Assembly: GCA_023055355.1 (NCBI GenBank)
Contig: JALJCS010000050.1
Coordinates: 2,542,001-2,606,000 of the forward strand
From: Agelaius tricolor
Lineage: Eukaryota > Chordata > Aves > Passeriformes > Icteridae
Direction: 5' to 3'
DNA length: 64,000 bases
The notes under the pieces are model-generated. The model made no database searches, had not been told where the DNA came from, and was given only the letters and a program-made list of their open reading frames with translations. A program made the translations under genes and the position numbers. Each line of letters starts with the position of its first letter. The stretch's first letter is position 1. Below are positions 44,501 to 57,639 of the stretch, in pieces.

Positions 44501-47500
44501 CTGTATGAAATACACTCTGAACAGAGGTTTCTTTTCATTATGATTTTAGATTTACAAGCCTAACAAGAATCCATATCAACTCAAGTTAAGATAGTGGGAA
44601 ATCAGGTGTGCATTTCACTGTGTTTGCTTGTTGTTCTAATCTGTGCATTGAGTGTTCTGAACTGAGTTTCCCTCATTTTCTAAAATGGGCAAATTGGAGG
44701 ACTTTTACTGAAGAAGAGTCTTGAGGCTACTGTAGAAAATATGCAGAGAGAGAAAAATGTGGAGAGAGCAATGAAAATGCTCTCCAGATGAGAGAGGTCT
44801 GAAGTAGGGCAACAGTAACATGTTTTTAGAAATAGTGAAGTTGCACATCATGACTTGGACACAAGTTTCTGCATAAGAAACAGCACCCAGAGCAGTGTCC
44901 CACCCTAATTTTGCAGCCCAGGTAATTAAACTCACAGCAGGGGACAGACATGAACAGCACTGGTGTCACAGTTCACTGTCTCACAGCACTTCCAGATCCC
45001 AGCAGAGACTGGAAAGATCCAACCTGGATAATCCATGCCATGGATGTTGTTGGGTTCTTCTGAAAGCCTTGTGCTCTTAGTTCATGTCTGATAACCTCCA
45101 GCAGTTGGAGTTTGCACATGGATACTCAAAACTCTTCCTTTTCATTTTGCAGAAAGAATTCCAGGATTTGAAAGCACAGCTGACAAGTACAGCTGAGAAG
45201 GAACAAGATTATTTAAAGCAGCTTGTGACTCTGAAAACAGATCTTGAACAAGAGGCGTATGACCATTTTGAAAATATAATATTTAATTCGTTTTGGTGGA
45301 GTTGCTTTAATCCACAGTGAAATGAACTAGGATTGTTTTCTAATCAAACTTTTGAACTACATATATGCCATTAATTCTAGACTTACATTTCTAAATTCCA
45401 CATTCTCCATTTGTATGTATTCTATGGCATATGTAGTTGTTCCATATCTCTTTGACTTATTTAACAAGAAGAGAAAGTTTCTGAATTCATGGTTAATCTT
45501 GCTTTGAACTACATCATCTTCATTAACCATGAGATTTATATAAAAGTTGACTCTGATTTTCTTTCCTTCTTCTGTCACCTTTTGACATCTCTCTGACTCT
45601 GCTGCAAAGCTTATATTTGTAGATAAAGGCCTGGACTTCTTTCAGCATGGAATAAGACTTGATAATGGGTATGTTTAATTTAAAAGGAGATTTCAAAAGG
45701 CATCTTCTTATTCCTCTTGGCCATTTGTTTGAAATTAGGTTAAGGAATGAACAACTAACAGTGTATCTCAGTAAGCTTTCACTAGAGAAAGAACAAACAG
45801 CACAAGAGAAAAATGCTGTGGCTGCAGAAGTCAAGAAACTGCAAGAACAACAAGAGGCAAGTTGTAAACTTCCAGGTTTCATGAAAGGGCAATACTCAAT
45901 TTGACAAATTACTCAGTTTTACAAATTAGATGATGAGCTGCAACATGACTTGGGTCTGTAGAGTACCTGAGCTGTTTTTTGTGTTTGAGTTGGAAAGGAA
46001 GTGTATTTACACTTGTGAGCAAGGCAGGTCAGTGTGCTTTGGATGTCTTTGAATTTTTTAAGAAGTCACTTTGAATTTTATTTCTTTGCTGACACATGGG
46101 TCTTTATTTAGGATAGTAAGAAAAAAGAAGAAAATACAAAGCAGTTAGTTGAAAATCTAGAAGAGGCAAATAGCCAGCTAAGGCAAGTAAAAACAAATAT
46201 TAATAACTGATATTGTGAAAGGAAGTAGACTCAAATAGTTAATTGTGTTCAAATGCTGCTTTCTGGGATTTTTTTGATTAATATTTTTTCTAGATTATAT
46301 AGCTAAACAGAAACTATTCAGAATTGCTGTTAGCCAAGTAGAAATTTTCTCAGATCAGAAATACCAATTGCTGCAGGAACAGTGTTTGCCATCATTTTGT
46401 ATTACATAGTAGGAGCTGTCTTGTTGTGCATTAGACACCTCAGGTGAGAAGGCAATGAAAATGGAAGGTGAAGGTTATGGATTAAATGTGACAAGGCAAA
46501 ACCGGGTAAGAGTTACTCTCTGTATCACCAGTTCAATAGACAGGCAGCTCCCATGTTTCACAGCTGCATTGCAATAGTCCAGGTGAGGATGTATTTTCCT
46601 TGGCTTAGCTGGAACATCTTTTCCTACTTCAAAAAAGTATGGACAGTTCACACATTGACTTACTGGGCATGTTGCTGCATTTTAAGAACATTTTCATTGA
46701 GCAGCTTATGAAGTTCCCATCAGCATTAGCAGCTCTTTTTAGAAAATAAAAGAAGGGTTTCTTAGAAGTACTGAAAATAAGTTAAAGGCAAGAAGGAAAT
46801 ATTTACTAATGCTTGTTAATTTGGCACTTAGAAATGAACTGGAGTCTTTGAAGGAGAAAATGGCAAAGACAGGTGAAGAGATGAGAAGTACCCTGGATGA
46901 AAGAGAAGAAAATGTATGTCATGTGTCATGAAAATATCTTACAGAACCTGTAGGAGAGCATTAAATGTAAAATCTGTGTTGGGATTTTTCTGCAAAGCTC
47001 TGCCTGGGGGATGTGATCTCTGCCAGAGGTTTCTTCTCTCTCAGCTGCTGCCAGCTGTGCCATTGTGTGTGCCCATGCTGAGCCCTGGTATTTCAAAAGA
47101 CAAGCACAGTCACGGGGATCTTCACTCTTTGCTGCAAGTTTCATATTAAAGATTTGGTTGTTTTCAGGCAAACAGAGAACCTGCTTTTCTGATTTTTCAT
47201 ATACCCACACAGTGATGGATGGGCTCTGGATTAGCTTTTTATATGTAGTGTGAGGTTTAGCTTAAATAGATTCAAACATTTCTACTTTTCTTTCTATTGG
47301 TTCAAAGCCACCTGGGGTTTTTAGCAAATTTCAAAATTTCATTGTAACAGTCAAAGATTTACAATTGTCATTTCAGGTTAAGAGTTCTGAAAATGAAATT
47401 TCAAGAAAGGAAAAACCATTGAAGATTCTAGAAAATAATTGGGAAATTCATTTTTTCATGGATGTAGGGAACTTCATGCAAGTGTATTTTTAAATTGTGA

Positions 47501-50500
47501 AGATATTGGGGTTTTTTTTCTTCTTCTTTCTTAATTCCATTACCACTAAGGAACTGGTTCACTGCTATTGATTAACATCTCGTGGTACTTTATGGCTAAA
47601 ACTCTGATTATTCTAACATGTCAGCTGGTGTTGCAGTCCCATTGGAACAAACCAGACTGGTGCAAGTGCAGGTTTGAGAACATTTGCAGGAATTGCTCAC
47701 ATAGGGAGTCATTTGTAGAACTTACTAATGAATGTCTGAAATCTCTCTTTCAGATGAACAATTTAAAGCAGCAGGTGGAAAATAAAGCCAAATGCATTGA
47801 AGAGTTGCAGCAGGAGGTGGGTAGAGATTTTAATTTCACAAATACATAAACACATTATATTTTGGGTTGCCTTTTCAGCAGGTTTGTGTCTGCTGTGATA
47901 TCTTTAGATACACCTATGTAATTTAAAAATTCTCCTTTCTTATCCTAACCCTGAGCAAATTAGGGAGTCATCTCAGGAATCACTTGATTTGTTAAATGTG
48001 CCTTAATTTGAAAAGAGCAATTACAAAAATAATATCTTTAATGAACTTCTACTCTTTTTCATTTAGTGCATGGTGTTATTTTTGTACTTGTAATAAGTAT
48101 CTCAGTTACCACTTGTAGAAAATAATTCTGCACTGGCACAAACTGTAGTAACTTCACTGTAAATATAAAGAACTTGTATTTTTTGTCATGACATCTTCAC
48201 ACCTTCTGTCAGCAGCATCTTAGTTGTAATTCCCATTCTGCACCTCATTTGTTATTCCCTGCTCTTGCTCAGGAGGAGCCTTTCTTAAGGTCATGAAGAA
48301 ACAGTCATTATCACAGAAATTAGTTGAACATTCATTTGTTTGAAGAATTGTTCTGGAACCTGAGCTGCACAACAGAGAGTTATTTGCCTGATGAAAGCTG
48401 GAATTTCTTGATGCAGTTAAACCATTACATAATTCTATTTAGTTATTAAGGTACAGTGCTTGTTTTGTCTTATTTCACCAGAATAAGGTGCTGAAAAAGA
48501 AACTTACTGCAGAAAGCAAGAAAAGCAATACTTATGAAGGGAAGGTAGGTTTAAATAACATCCTGTAGAAGATGAGGTGAGTGTTTTTAAGTGCCACTGT
48601 AAGTAATGATAATACTTGTTCAATACGTTCTGAGCTGCTTTGGGATCTGGGATACAGACTTTGCAGGAATGAGCTCACAGTTTTTAGAAGATGCTTCCAT
48701 TTGTAATCATTGGGCACTGACTGTTGGACATTTAAGAGATGGATTCACATTGCTATTAATGATGTTTCTAATCTGTTCCTTTTTTTTTTTCTTTTGTTGA
48801 TAGTGGACTGAACAGGGTTCAGCAACCTCATTGTAACAGAAAAGCATTTAAAAGACATATACATATATGTATATATATATATTACTTTTTTAAGGCTGTT
48901 CTTTAAATGTATTCTGCAGTGGCAATCCCTCTGATGGGAATATTGTGTCCAGCTTTGGGTACTGCACTTGAAGAAAAGTGGACTTTTTTGAGGATATTCA
49001 TATGATAACCTTAAAAGGAAAAACTGTAATCAAGATGCACAGCTGGGAGAAAAATGTACCATAAAAGCTGTGAAAATCTGATACAGATTTACAAGAGAGG
49101 GAATCAAATCTCCATCTGTATTTGTTTTTTTCTGAGGCATTCACAGCATTTCGGGTGACTGCTTAGGGCAGTCTTCCCCACTGGGCTGTTCCCATTCTTT
49201 CTTTGAGTATTTTCCAACTCACTTCAGGCCAAAGTTCAACTCTTAATTAAAAAAAAAGCTGAACTTTTAAATAGGAAACACTTTAATCATATACCTGAAC
49301 AGTAACAGTGTGTTTGTGCTCAAAAACAAGAGGTAAGAAAAAATCATTAACACAGTAATTCCTAAACAAATAACAGCAGCAATTCTGCATTCTCAAAAGG
49401 TGAATAAATTGCAGTTAGAGATGGAAAATATGAACAAGCAACATAAGGAAGCAGTTGACATCTATCAAAACGACATAGAAACAAGAAAAGGAAATGAAAA
49501 TAAACTTCGTGAAGAGGTGAGAGGTGTTAATTTTTACTGCAATTTAATTTTTTTTTAATTTAAAATGTTTTTTTGAAGCTTTATTGGCCAGAGTCCTTGC
49601 TCTTCCATTTCAGACATGAATGGAATTTGTGTATGCCTGTGAGCAAAGCTTTAGTACATGAGGTGCTTAGGCTGACGTATTTGAATATGTCTTTGAAAAT
49701 AAGAACTCCATTAAAACTTCTTGCTTTCAAGACATAGTTCAAAGAAATTCCACCCTTGGTATAAAGTCAGCATAGTTAAATTAGATTATAACTTCTCCCA
49801 TATTAGTATTTTTCTGCCCACACTTTTTTTTTTTTTTATGGCAATGCTAAGAAATGTTAGGGCAGAGTGCTTGAAATGGCCTTTTGGTTTGAAGTGAACT
49901 TGCCTGCCATGGCTGTACCTTTGATCTTGCCCATTTTAACAATCTGCAGAAAAGATGAGGGATTTGAAAGGGATCTTAAAAGCAAATAAAGCCCAAGTGG
50001 GACTGCAAACTTTGCACCCACAGGGGAAAGAAGAAATTAAGATTAAAAAGAAATATATGGTTATGTTGATGAATGAAATGCAATTTATTACTGACAGGTA
50101 GAAAAGATGAGGTTGCTTTGTGATGAAACAGCAATGATACAGAGAGAAACTGATGCCAGATGTCAGCACAAGATAGCTGAGATGATGGCACTGATGGAAA
50201 AGCACAAGGGAAGAGATTTTCCTGCTTGCTGTGGTTTGCAGTGTGTGATACCATGTTAACAGCATGTTTGTAACTTGTGGTACCACGTTCATGACCTTTC
50301 CAAAGCAGAAACAGGCCTGAATCTGGGAAAAGGAAGCTGAACACATGCTGGACTTTGCATCATCTAAAATCAAATTCATTTGAAGATTTTCAAAAGATTC
50401 CTATGGGCAGATAAATTCCATTCATCTAAACTTCTGGGATTTTTAGATTTTTTTCAATTCAGGCTTCCTTTGATACCATCTGAGTGCAATATTTTTCAGT

Positions 50501-53500
50501 ATCAGTTTGGCCTCTTTCTCTGAGATGCCTTAGTGACTGTCAGCAGTTTAGCCTGACACATTTTAGTTTTCCTTTCTGTTCCTCTATTTTGCAATATCTT
50601 TAGCAGATACATTAATAAAGATGGCACAGCTGGCTCTTAGTGCTGAGCACATATTGCTGCACAGAAATCAAGCACTCTCTGCCAGCCCACAAAATAATAC
50701 TTGAATTGAGCATTTTCTGGTTTACAGTTTCTGCAGAAGCATCAATGAATCTTTTCTTTCTGAATCTTAAGAGCCTGGTTTGAAAAAAATGATGTTTTAA
50801 GACTGGATAACTCTATAATTGTAACATTTAGTCACATGTTTTGAGTTTGTTGTTGGTTTGGTTTTTTTAACCCAGAATGAATATGATAAAATGGTTGAAG
50901 AAAAAGATGTAGAGTTAAAAGTCTATAAAATGAAACAGCAAAAGCAGTTCTCATCAGCAAGAGCACTGGTAAGGAGTACTTTCCAATGTTCAGTAATTCA
51001 GTGAAGGGGCTGATGTCCTTGTGGAGTGGTTTTATACTGGCTAAGGGCCAGGCACACACAACAAAAACATTCACTCATTTTTCTCTGCTGTAGTTGAGCA
51101 GAGGAGGGGAAAGAAAAATTCAAGTTGAGGTAAGGATTAGGAGAAAAACACTTTGAGGGTAAAGCAGATTCAAACCTAAATAGCATCAAAAGTTTTATTA
51201 TTAATAGGATTAAAAATGGGTAATGAGAATTAAAATAAACCTTTAAAACACCTTTTTTCCCAATCCCTGCCTCTTGCCCACCAACAGCACAGAGAGACAA
51301 AAGATGTGATCTTCAGTCAGTTTGTGACTTCTAAAAATCTTTTTTCAGTTTGCTTAGACAGTTTCTTTTTCCTGCTGTGCTCTGGGGTCTTTCCCACCAG
51401 AGACAGTTCTCTGGGAACTTTTCCAGTGTGGTTTTAATTTTTACCAGTAGCAGTCCCACCCAAGCTGCTGCAGCAGATCTTATTCTGGGCACTAAAAACT
51501 CCAAATGTTTCTAGAAATGAATTGGAGTAGCAGTGTGTTTGTGTCTGCTCTTGCAGATAGTGTGTCATGCTCTGACTTCCCACTTGGAATAGGAAACTTT
51601 TGTTTTAAATATTTCGATTGTGCCCTCTCAGCCCTGTTCTCCCAAGTGTTTTAAGGTCTTACCTTGAACATTTCTGATCAAGTTCCTGTTTCTTATAGTG
51701 CTTCAGTCTTTTTAAACAAGCTAAAGCAAAGCTTCAAGTATAGGGCTGAAAAGCAAATAGAATTCTCTTGTGTATCTAATGAGTGTCCCTGTTAATTACT
51801 GTCTCACTTGGGACTGTTTTCTTTTTTCTGGGCTGTGCAGAGTTAACCCTGTCCTTTATTTAATGGTTTGTAGGAAAATGAGCTGTCATGTTTGAAAAGT
51901 GAACTGGCCTCCCTTAAGGAACAACTGAAAGCAGAAATTGAAGAGAAGGTGGAGTTTTTTATTCACTGTGCAGTGGGGGTGAGAGGTGTGGCCTGGGCTT
52001 GTGCTGTGGGAGGAGTTGGATAAGAAATGAAACTGAACAGAAAAACAGGGACTTTTGAATGCTGGGGTTGTGCTAAACCTGGTCATGTATTTGTGTGAAC
52101 TTTGTAACAGTCTGTGATTATAGATTATATATAAATTAACAACAAAACAAAACTCTCCTTTAGTTTAGTTAATTTTAACTAGCTAAAGCAAAAAAGTTCC
52201 CTAAACTGTAGGGGTTTTTTCAGTGACTTTTGAATGCTGAGGTTGTGCTAAACCTGGTCATATTTTTGTGTGAGCTTTGTAACAGTCTGTGATTATAGAC
52301 TGTGCTGTGTAATTACACCAAGAAGATTTTTAACAACTGAATTCAAAGAAATATTTCCTTGCTGTCACATAACTCTTTTGTAGGAGAATCTTGTAAAAGA
52401 GCACTCTCACAGTATGATTCCTGAAAGTGAAAAGAAACACAAGGTAACTTCAACTTTTTAATTGCTTCTAGAATTTGGTAGTGTTTATATGTGTAGAATC
52501 AATTGAAGTGCCAAGATAATTTATTTGCATTCAACAAAAGACACTGGAATGCTTTGGACTTCAAACTTTTTAAATTATAGAAAATAAAAATTTATGTTCC
52601 TGGGACTCCTAAACCTTGTTTAGATCTATACAGTGAATCTACTCATGTAAAAATAGAAAGTCTCCAAATTATATTCCTAAAATAAAAAAAGATAAAAATA
52701 AAAAATATCTCCTTCAGTTCAGGAAGCCCCTTGGGCAGTCCAACATTGAAGTTTTGTAGCTCCTAACAGTGAATTTTTCTTGTTGCATTTTTCTGCCTGT
52801 ATTTCTTACTTCTCTGTAGATGATTTTTTTTTCCCCCCTGGGATAAGAAGGGATTTTAAAGGGTCCTACCATTCCATGGAGATATTAGACAGCAGTTTCT
52901 GGAAGGGCTCCCACTGTGTAACTTTTCTTGCTCAGTTGTTGATTTTTTTATGTCTCTGGAATTGTTTTACTCAGTCTTAAAAGTGTCCATTTGAAAAGGC
53001 ACTTTTCCTCTATGGAAGAGAACAAAGCTGATCTAGCTGTAAAAATGGTCAAAGTGTCAAAGTAGTCCTGACTGCAGAACTTACCCTTCTTCCCTGTCAG
53101 GAGTTCACTTGTGGGTTTCATATTGGAGCAATGGAATCCAGCACCACTTTGATGTTATCTGTCTGAAAAAGGACTGCACTGGACCATTCAAGGCTTCTCA
53201 GTTTAACTTCTAGTGAAAAGACTATTTTAAGTAACACCAATCTTGATATAGCTATCAATCTTTCTCTGAAAGCCTTTTCCTGCAGTTTTGTTTGTTCCCA
53301 TTTTCTTTGATGTTTGATATGGTCCACATGTAGTGGCTACAGTTCAGAATAACCTGAATTTCTGCAGATAAGCATGAAGAACTGAAATACAATGTGCCAT
53401 GAAACTCAGCTCTTCCATAGCTTCCCCTTCATTCTCCTCATTTGGCAACAAAAATAATATCAAAAATGCTATTTCCACCCCACCCCACTTTGTTTGGGTC

Positions 53501-54411
53501 ATTGCTTCATGTTTGGATGGAAAGAGAAGAGTTCCACCATTTCTCTCAGGTGAATTCTTGGACACTCAGACTGTAAACTGGCTCCTGAGTTGGGCTTTAG
53601 ATTCCATTCTTGCCCCACAAAATAAAATCTAAAAATAGAAACGTTTTCTTTCCCAGACATATGCTATCAAGACTCCTCCAATGGATAAGATGCACAGTGG
53701 AAGAAGCACAAACCTGCCTTCAGAGCAGAGCAGCAGGAAAAAGCAGAAAGTGCTTGTGCAGCTGGACACTCAGTCAGACAGCTCTGAGCACACTGACCTC
53801 CTGGTAAGAGTCAGAGAGCAAATCCTGTGCTGAGCACTTCTTTGTGCTCACTGCTGGCTCTGAGAATGAAAATAAACAGTTTGGGCTTCCACATTCAAGC
53901 CAATATTTATGTGTATATTTTTAATTGATTGGTTCTTTCTGGAATTGTATGTACATAATTAACATGCTTTTTATTGAACTGTTTTGCCTTATAATGACAT
54001 CTTAATTTTTTTATTTTTCATAGTTTAATATCCTTAGGGGGAAAGAAAAAGTAGTTTTTAATATAGTGTGAGTAAGTAACTTTTTCATTTATTAGAGCAT
54101 AGTCTCGGAAGAAGAAATGTTTAAAAATTTGTACAAAGATTATCCACAAGCTTCACAACTACATTCCACAGCACCAAAAAAGGTATGTTAGCCTTTCCTA
54201 AGATTAAAGCAAGCAGTTAATCAGATTGTTTACAGAAACTAAAGGATGGCTTTATTTTCCTTCCTGGACCCCAGCTCCATCCAGTGTGAAATCTCCAGGC
54301 TCTGCTCTGAAACTCAAAACCATGAGGAGAATGCGCGAGGCGGGCTGGGCTGCGCTCTCCAAAATGGACAGGAAAAGGAAAATTAAAGATGTTGTAAAGT
54401 TCTTTGCTTAA
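32578..54411 (+). CDS. SYCP1: Synaptonemal complex protein 1
   Basis: SYCP1 forms the transverse filaments linking homologous chromosomes in meiosis. The N-terminus ([14 protein letters not shown]), long coiled coil and C-terminus ([16 protein letters not shown]) match the mammalian protein. Exons: 32578-32655, 34477-34552, 34717-34763, 37781-37945, 38339-38406, 38573-38646, 39985-40043, 40433-40502, 41071-41144, 41558-41666, 42187-42281, 42418-42602, 43049-43116, 44037-44098, 45153-45256, 45739-45856, 46112-46182, 46832-46913, 47377-47439 (or 47463), 47754-47816, 48482-48544, 49400-49516, 50098-50208 (or 50244), 50876-50968, 51874-51948, 52384-52443, 52581-52646, 53657-53803, 54096-54182, 54275-54411. 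Phases agree everywhere except at the last junction, which is one base short. Placed exons give about 895 residues; the mammalian protein is longer (about 976). A small exon expected between the first two was not found, and 37362-37394 ([11 protein letters not shown]) is a weak candidate for another. Donors after 37945, 45856 and 46182 are GC. Confidence 0.93.
32828..33085. repeat. 45-bp minisatellite in SYCP1 intron 1
   Basis: Between five and six copies of a unit starting GCCCCGGGCTGGAGCACACA (32828, 32873 and so on). Later copies carry a few substitutions and a one-base loss. Confidence 0.95.
35163..35264. repeat. 51-bp tandem duplication
   Basis: CCTTGTCTGGCTTTGTTTTA begins two nearly identical copies at 35163 and 35214, differing by very few bases. 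It lies in a SYCP1 intron. Confidence 0.95.
35520..37295 (+). mobile_element. CR1 LINE, 5'-truncated, in SYCP1 intron
   Basis: The plus strand encodes CR1 reverse transcriptase pieces: [26 protein letters not shown] and a FAEDTKLG block where CR1 elements have FADD. The frame shifts several times. The element ends in the CR1 octamer series ATTCTGTG-ACTCTGTG-ATTCTGTG near 37270-37295. The RT is dead by frameshift and by substitution of a catalytic aspartate. Confidence 0.9.
36395..36469. repeat. (GGAA)n microsatellite inside the CR1
   Basis: About eighteen GGAA units interrupt the CR1 open frame just after the RT catalytic region. Confidence 0.95.
41410..41442. repeat. TCTG/TCTA tetranucleotide repeat
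   Basis: A short run of TCTG units followed by TCTA units in a SYCP1 intron. Confidence 0.85.
52050..52300. repeat. Direct duplication of ~75 bp, 175 bp apart
   Basis: GACTTTTGAATGCTGRGGTT...CAGTCTGTGATTATAGA occurs at about 52050-52128 and 52225-52300, with few differences. It is intronic in SYCP1. Confidence 0.9.
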
Positions 54412-54640
54412 AATGCAGAAATACCCACTGCCCTGGCATTGCTTGCAGGGTTGTTTTTCTCTCAGAGTTAGTGCTTTGTTGCATTTTTCTGTCATACTCA
54501 GTGTGTTCAATACTGTGTTCATTCCTTCACACATATGAACTTTATAGATCTATAACTGCAACCCCTGCAGAGCCTTTTCCACCTTTCCTCCCTTGTGCTT
54601 CAAAATGTTGGGACAAAAATTGGCCAATTTTAAATTCTGA

Positions 54641-54646
54641 AATAAA
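54641..54646 (+). terminator. SYCP1 polyadenylation signal
   Basis: AATAAA, 230 bases past the SYCP1 stop codon; the first good signal downstream. Confidence 0.65.
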
Positions 54647-54649
54647 TAG

Positions 54650-56546
54650 AACTGCATAGAAAGTTGTTTCAAAGCTGTTTCTGGCATTAGAAAGTCTGGT
54701 TTTAAAGAACTTCTGTTCTTTTAAATTTACTCCATTTTTTTTAACACATAAATACATAGTGGAAGAAATGTTGCTGTTCAATGTCTGTTCTTTTACCTGA
54801 AGTCCTCTTGCTTTTTCCTGCATTTTAATGGCTGTTAGACCTGTCTTTTTAGACTGTTTTGTTTTCAGTATGTTAAAATGGTTTTGAAACTTCTAAAATT
54901 GCAGTAGAATTGCTTGTATTTAAAAAGATTTCAGCTTCACAAGGAGTAAAAGATGCACGGTATAAGATCGTGAAAACAATGTTAAGATGCCATTAAATTG
55001 TTTATCTGAAATATCAAGTATGGGACTATTTGTTATTGCTTTAAATATTTGAACACAGACAGAAATCACCCACCAGCTTTCCTAGGGACCAGCAGAAGTC
55101 CAGAGATAGATTAGAACATCTATTTCTGTATTAATCCTTGATTAATCTTGGTTTCACAACAACGACAAACCCTACTTCAGAGCCTAGACATAACAAGAAA
55201 ACTACAAGTACATGTTAAAATATAATGCAAAATCAAAAATCCCAAATGCAGGTGAACTGGGAAGCAAAATAGATTTGTTTTCTTCTTTTTGTGTAGTCTT
55301 AGGGATAGGCCAGTAGTTTGGGTTCCTTATGTTGAGCTGTTGAGCAGCGATGTAAATGAGATTTGTTATTGTATGTAGCTAACAAATATTGTGCAGAGAT
55401 CTGAAAGAATCTGCTGTGCTTTCCCCATGAGCACTTGAAAGTGAAAAATGGAAGTTTGTACTGCCCACTTCTGGACTCAAACAGTAACTAATCAACTAGA
55501 GCCTTGGTATTTCCTAGGGACATGAATCCATGGGATATCACAGAATTCTCCTGATCCTGTGAGTGTGTCCTGTGAGGTGTTGTGTAAATCACCTGAAAAA
55601 GTACAAAAATATTGCCAGCAACACTGCAGAAAGCTTGCAGGAAATGCAAACAGCAGGGAAGGGTGTAAAATCCCATCTGCCCGTTTCTGTGCCTGATTTT
55701 ATTTATGGGCTGAGGGTGCCCTGCTTGCTGCCATGGCCACAGTGCACAGCTCCATCTCTCCTGTCTCCTTCTCTGGCCTCAGGCCCAGTTCCTGGGAGCA
55801 CCCCATGGGGGAGAATCCAGGCAGGGAAAGAGACAAAGAGCCCAAACTCCTGGGCTCAGACTCAGACAGGTCCATGGGGGAAGGAAAAGCTGTGCAAGGA
55901 AGCAAAACCAGGAATTCATTCCCTGCTTCCCACGGGCAGGTGGGTGTTCATCCGTGCCCAGGTGAGCAGGGCTCCAGCCCAGGCAATGGTGACCTGGGGA
56001 CACAAATGCCATCACTGCCAGCATCCCCCCCTTTCTCTTCTTCCCCCTCTTTCCAGACTGATTCTTCTTCCACATGGTCTGGGAATGCCCTGGGGTCAAG
56101 TCAGGTCACTGTCCCAGCTGCGTCTCTGCCCCTTTCTGGTGCTCCCCAAGCCCTCGCTGCCAGGGCAGGATGAGGAACAGGAAAGGCCTCGGCTCTGGGC
56201 AGGAACAAAACCCTCCTGGAACCTTCCCTCTGTTTCCAGGCCAAATCCAAGCCCTGCCCCAGAGAAGCCCCTGGAAGGAAGTTCAGTCTCCCCAGCCCAA
56301 AGCAGTCCCCAGTGCCCATCCCCAGCACCAGGCACTGCCTTCCCCAGGGCGTCTCCTCTAGGAAAGGGATGGCTCAGCGAGCACCAGGCCGATGGCGATT
56401 GCAGCTCGGGGGGAAAACAGGCGGGAGGGGATCCCTGCTTGGAGTTCCAGGGGTGCTTTATGGGCCAACACACCCGAGGGGTCCAGGCACCAAGAACCAA
56501 GAACAAAGCAGGGTCCAGGCTTTTATATGGGACAAGGGAGGGGGAG
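54650..56546. other. No gene recognised
   Basis: AT-rich until about 55700, then GC-rich. The long frame at 55563-56573 is overlapped by open frames on both strands and has no recognisable domain, so I do not call it a gene. Confidence 0.55.
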
Positions 56547-56552
56547 CTTTGG

Positions 56553-56921
56553 TGTCGCCATGATATTTTCTGAAACTGAGAAGCTGAGAAGCCTCACAGC
56601 AAAAGAAAAACAAGAATTATCTGCTGCTGTGGAATGCAACAGGTGCATCTTTGATTGGTCCATGTTGGTTGTTTCTAATTAATGGCCAATCACAGTCAGC
56701 TGGCCCGGACTCTCTGAGAGTCATGAGCTTTTGTTATCATTCTTTTCTATTCCCTGCTTGCCTTCCGATGAAATCCTCTCTTCAATTCTTTTAGTATAGT
56801 TTTAATATATCATTTTCTTTTAAGATAATATATATGATCAATAATAAATCAGCCTTCTGAAACATGGAGTCAAGATTCTCGTCTCTTCCCTCGTCCTGGG
56901 ACCCCTGCAAACACCAGCGCA
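56553..56921 (+). mobile_element. Solo LTR, 369 bp
   Basis: TGTCGCCATG...CAGCGCA, flanked by CTTTGG on both sides (56547-56552 and 56922-56927), a 6-bp target duplication. It has AATAAA (56843-56848), followed by a U5-like stretch. It does not share end sequence with the two LTRs of about 660 bp. Confidence 0.85.
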
Positions 56922-56927
56922 CTTTGG

Positions 56928-57639
56928 GCCTGAGAGCCAATGGGCAGAGGGAACAAGGGTGGTGCAAAGGCGGGACAAAAGGGCAGCAACCAACTGGGAT
57001 TCAGGGGAGGAGCTGCAGGCAACGGGAACCAATAGGAAAGCAGGAGTGGGGAACATTCTAGAACTGGGGAGGAGAACAAGGATGATGGAACTTGGGTCAT
57101 CAACATGTAAGGGACATGATGCCACCAGGACACACACCAGGGGACAATGTCACCACACCTGTGGGGACGCTGCCACCAGGACGCCTCCAGTGACACCCAG
57201 CATGGGCCCACATGGCCCCTGTGGGTGACACTGACCCTTGCCCTGTCCCCAGGGGCGGTTGGGGTCCCCTGAGCACGGTGGCCCTGGGACACCCTGGTGG
57301 CTGTCACTCACTCCTGGGCCACTTGTCACCAGCTGAACAAGTTCCCATCCTGCCCTGGTGGGTGGTGACATTCGTCTGGGACACCACAATGGTGGCAGGG
57401 GGGACGCGGTGGCAGGAACTGCATCAGGCAGCGCCATGGCTGAGATGAAGGTGCTGGTGGCACTGTGGTGGCACAGGTGGTGGCCTTGATGCTGTCCCAG
57501 TTCATGTCCCCATCCATGATCATGTCCTCTCATGTCACCATCCATGGCTGTGTCCCCCCATGTCCCTGTCCATGGCCACTTCCAACTCAGGTCCCCACCC
57601 AGGGCTGTGTCCCCACGTGTGCCCATCCAAGCCTTAGTT
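56928..57639. other. No gene recognised; weakly repetitive
   Basis: Irregular repeats of CCATGTCC, GTCACC and similar blocks (57110-57630). No coding structure seen. Confidence 0.5.

Noticed and set aside
55563..56573. 336-codon plus-strand open frame
   Set aside because: Overlapped by equally long frames, no domain, no start context or splice evidence, and it ends inside a solo LTR.
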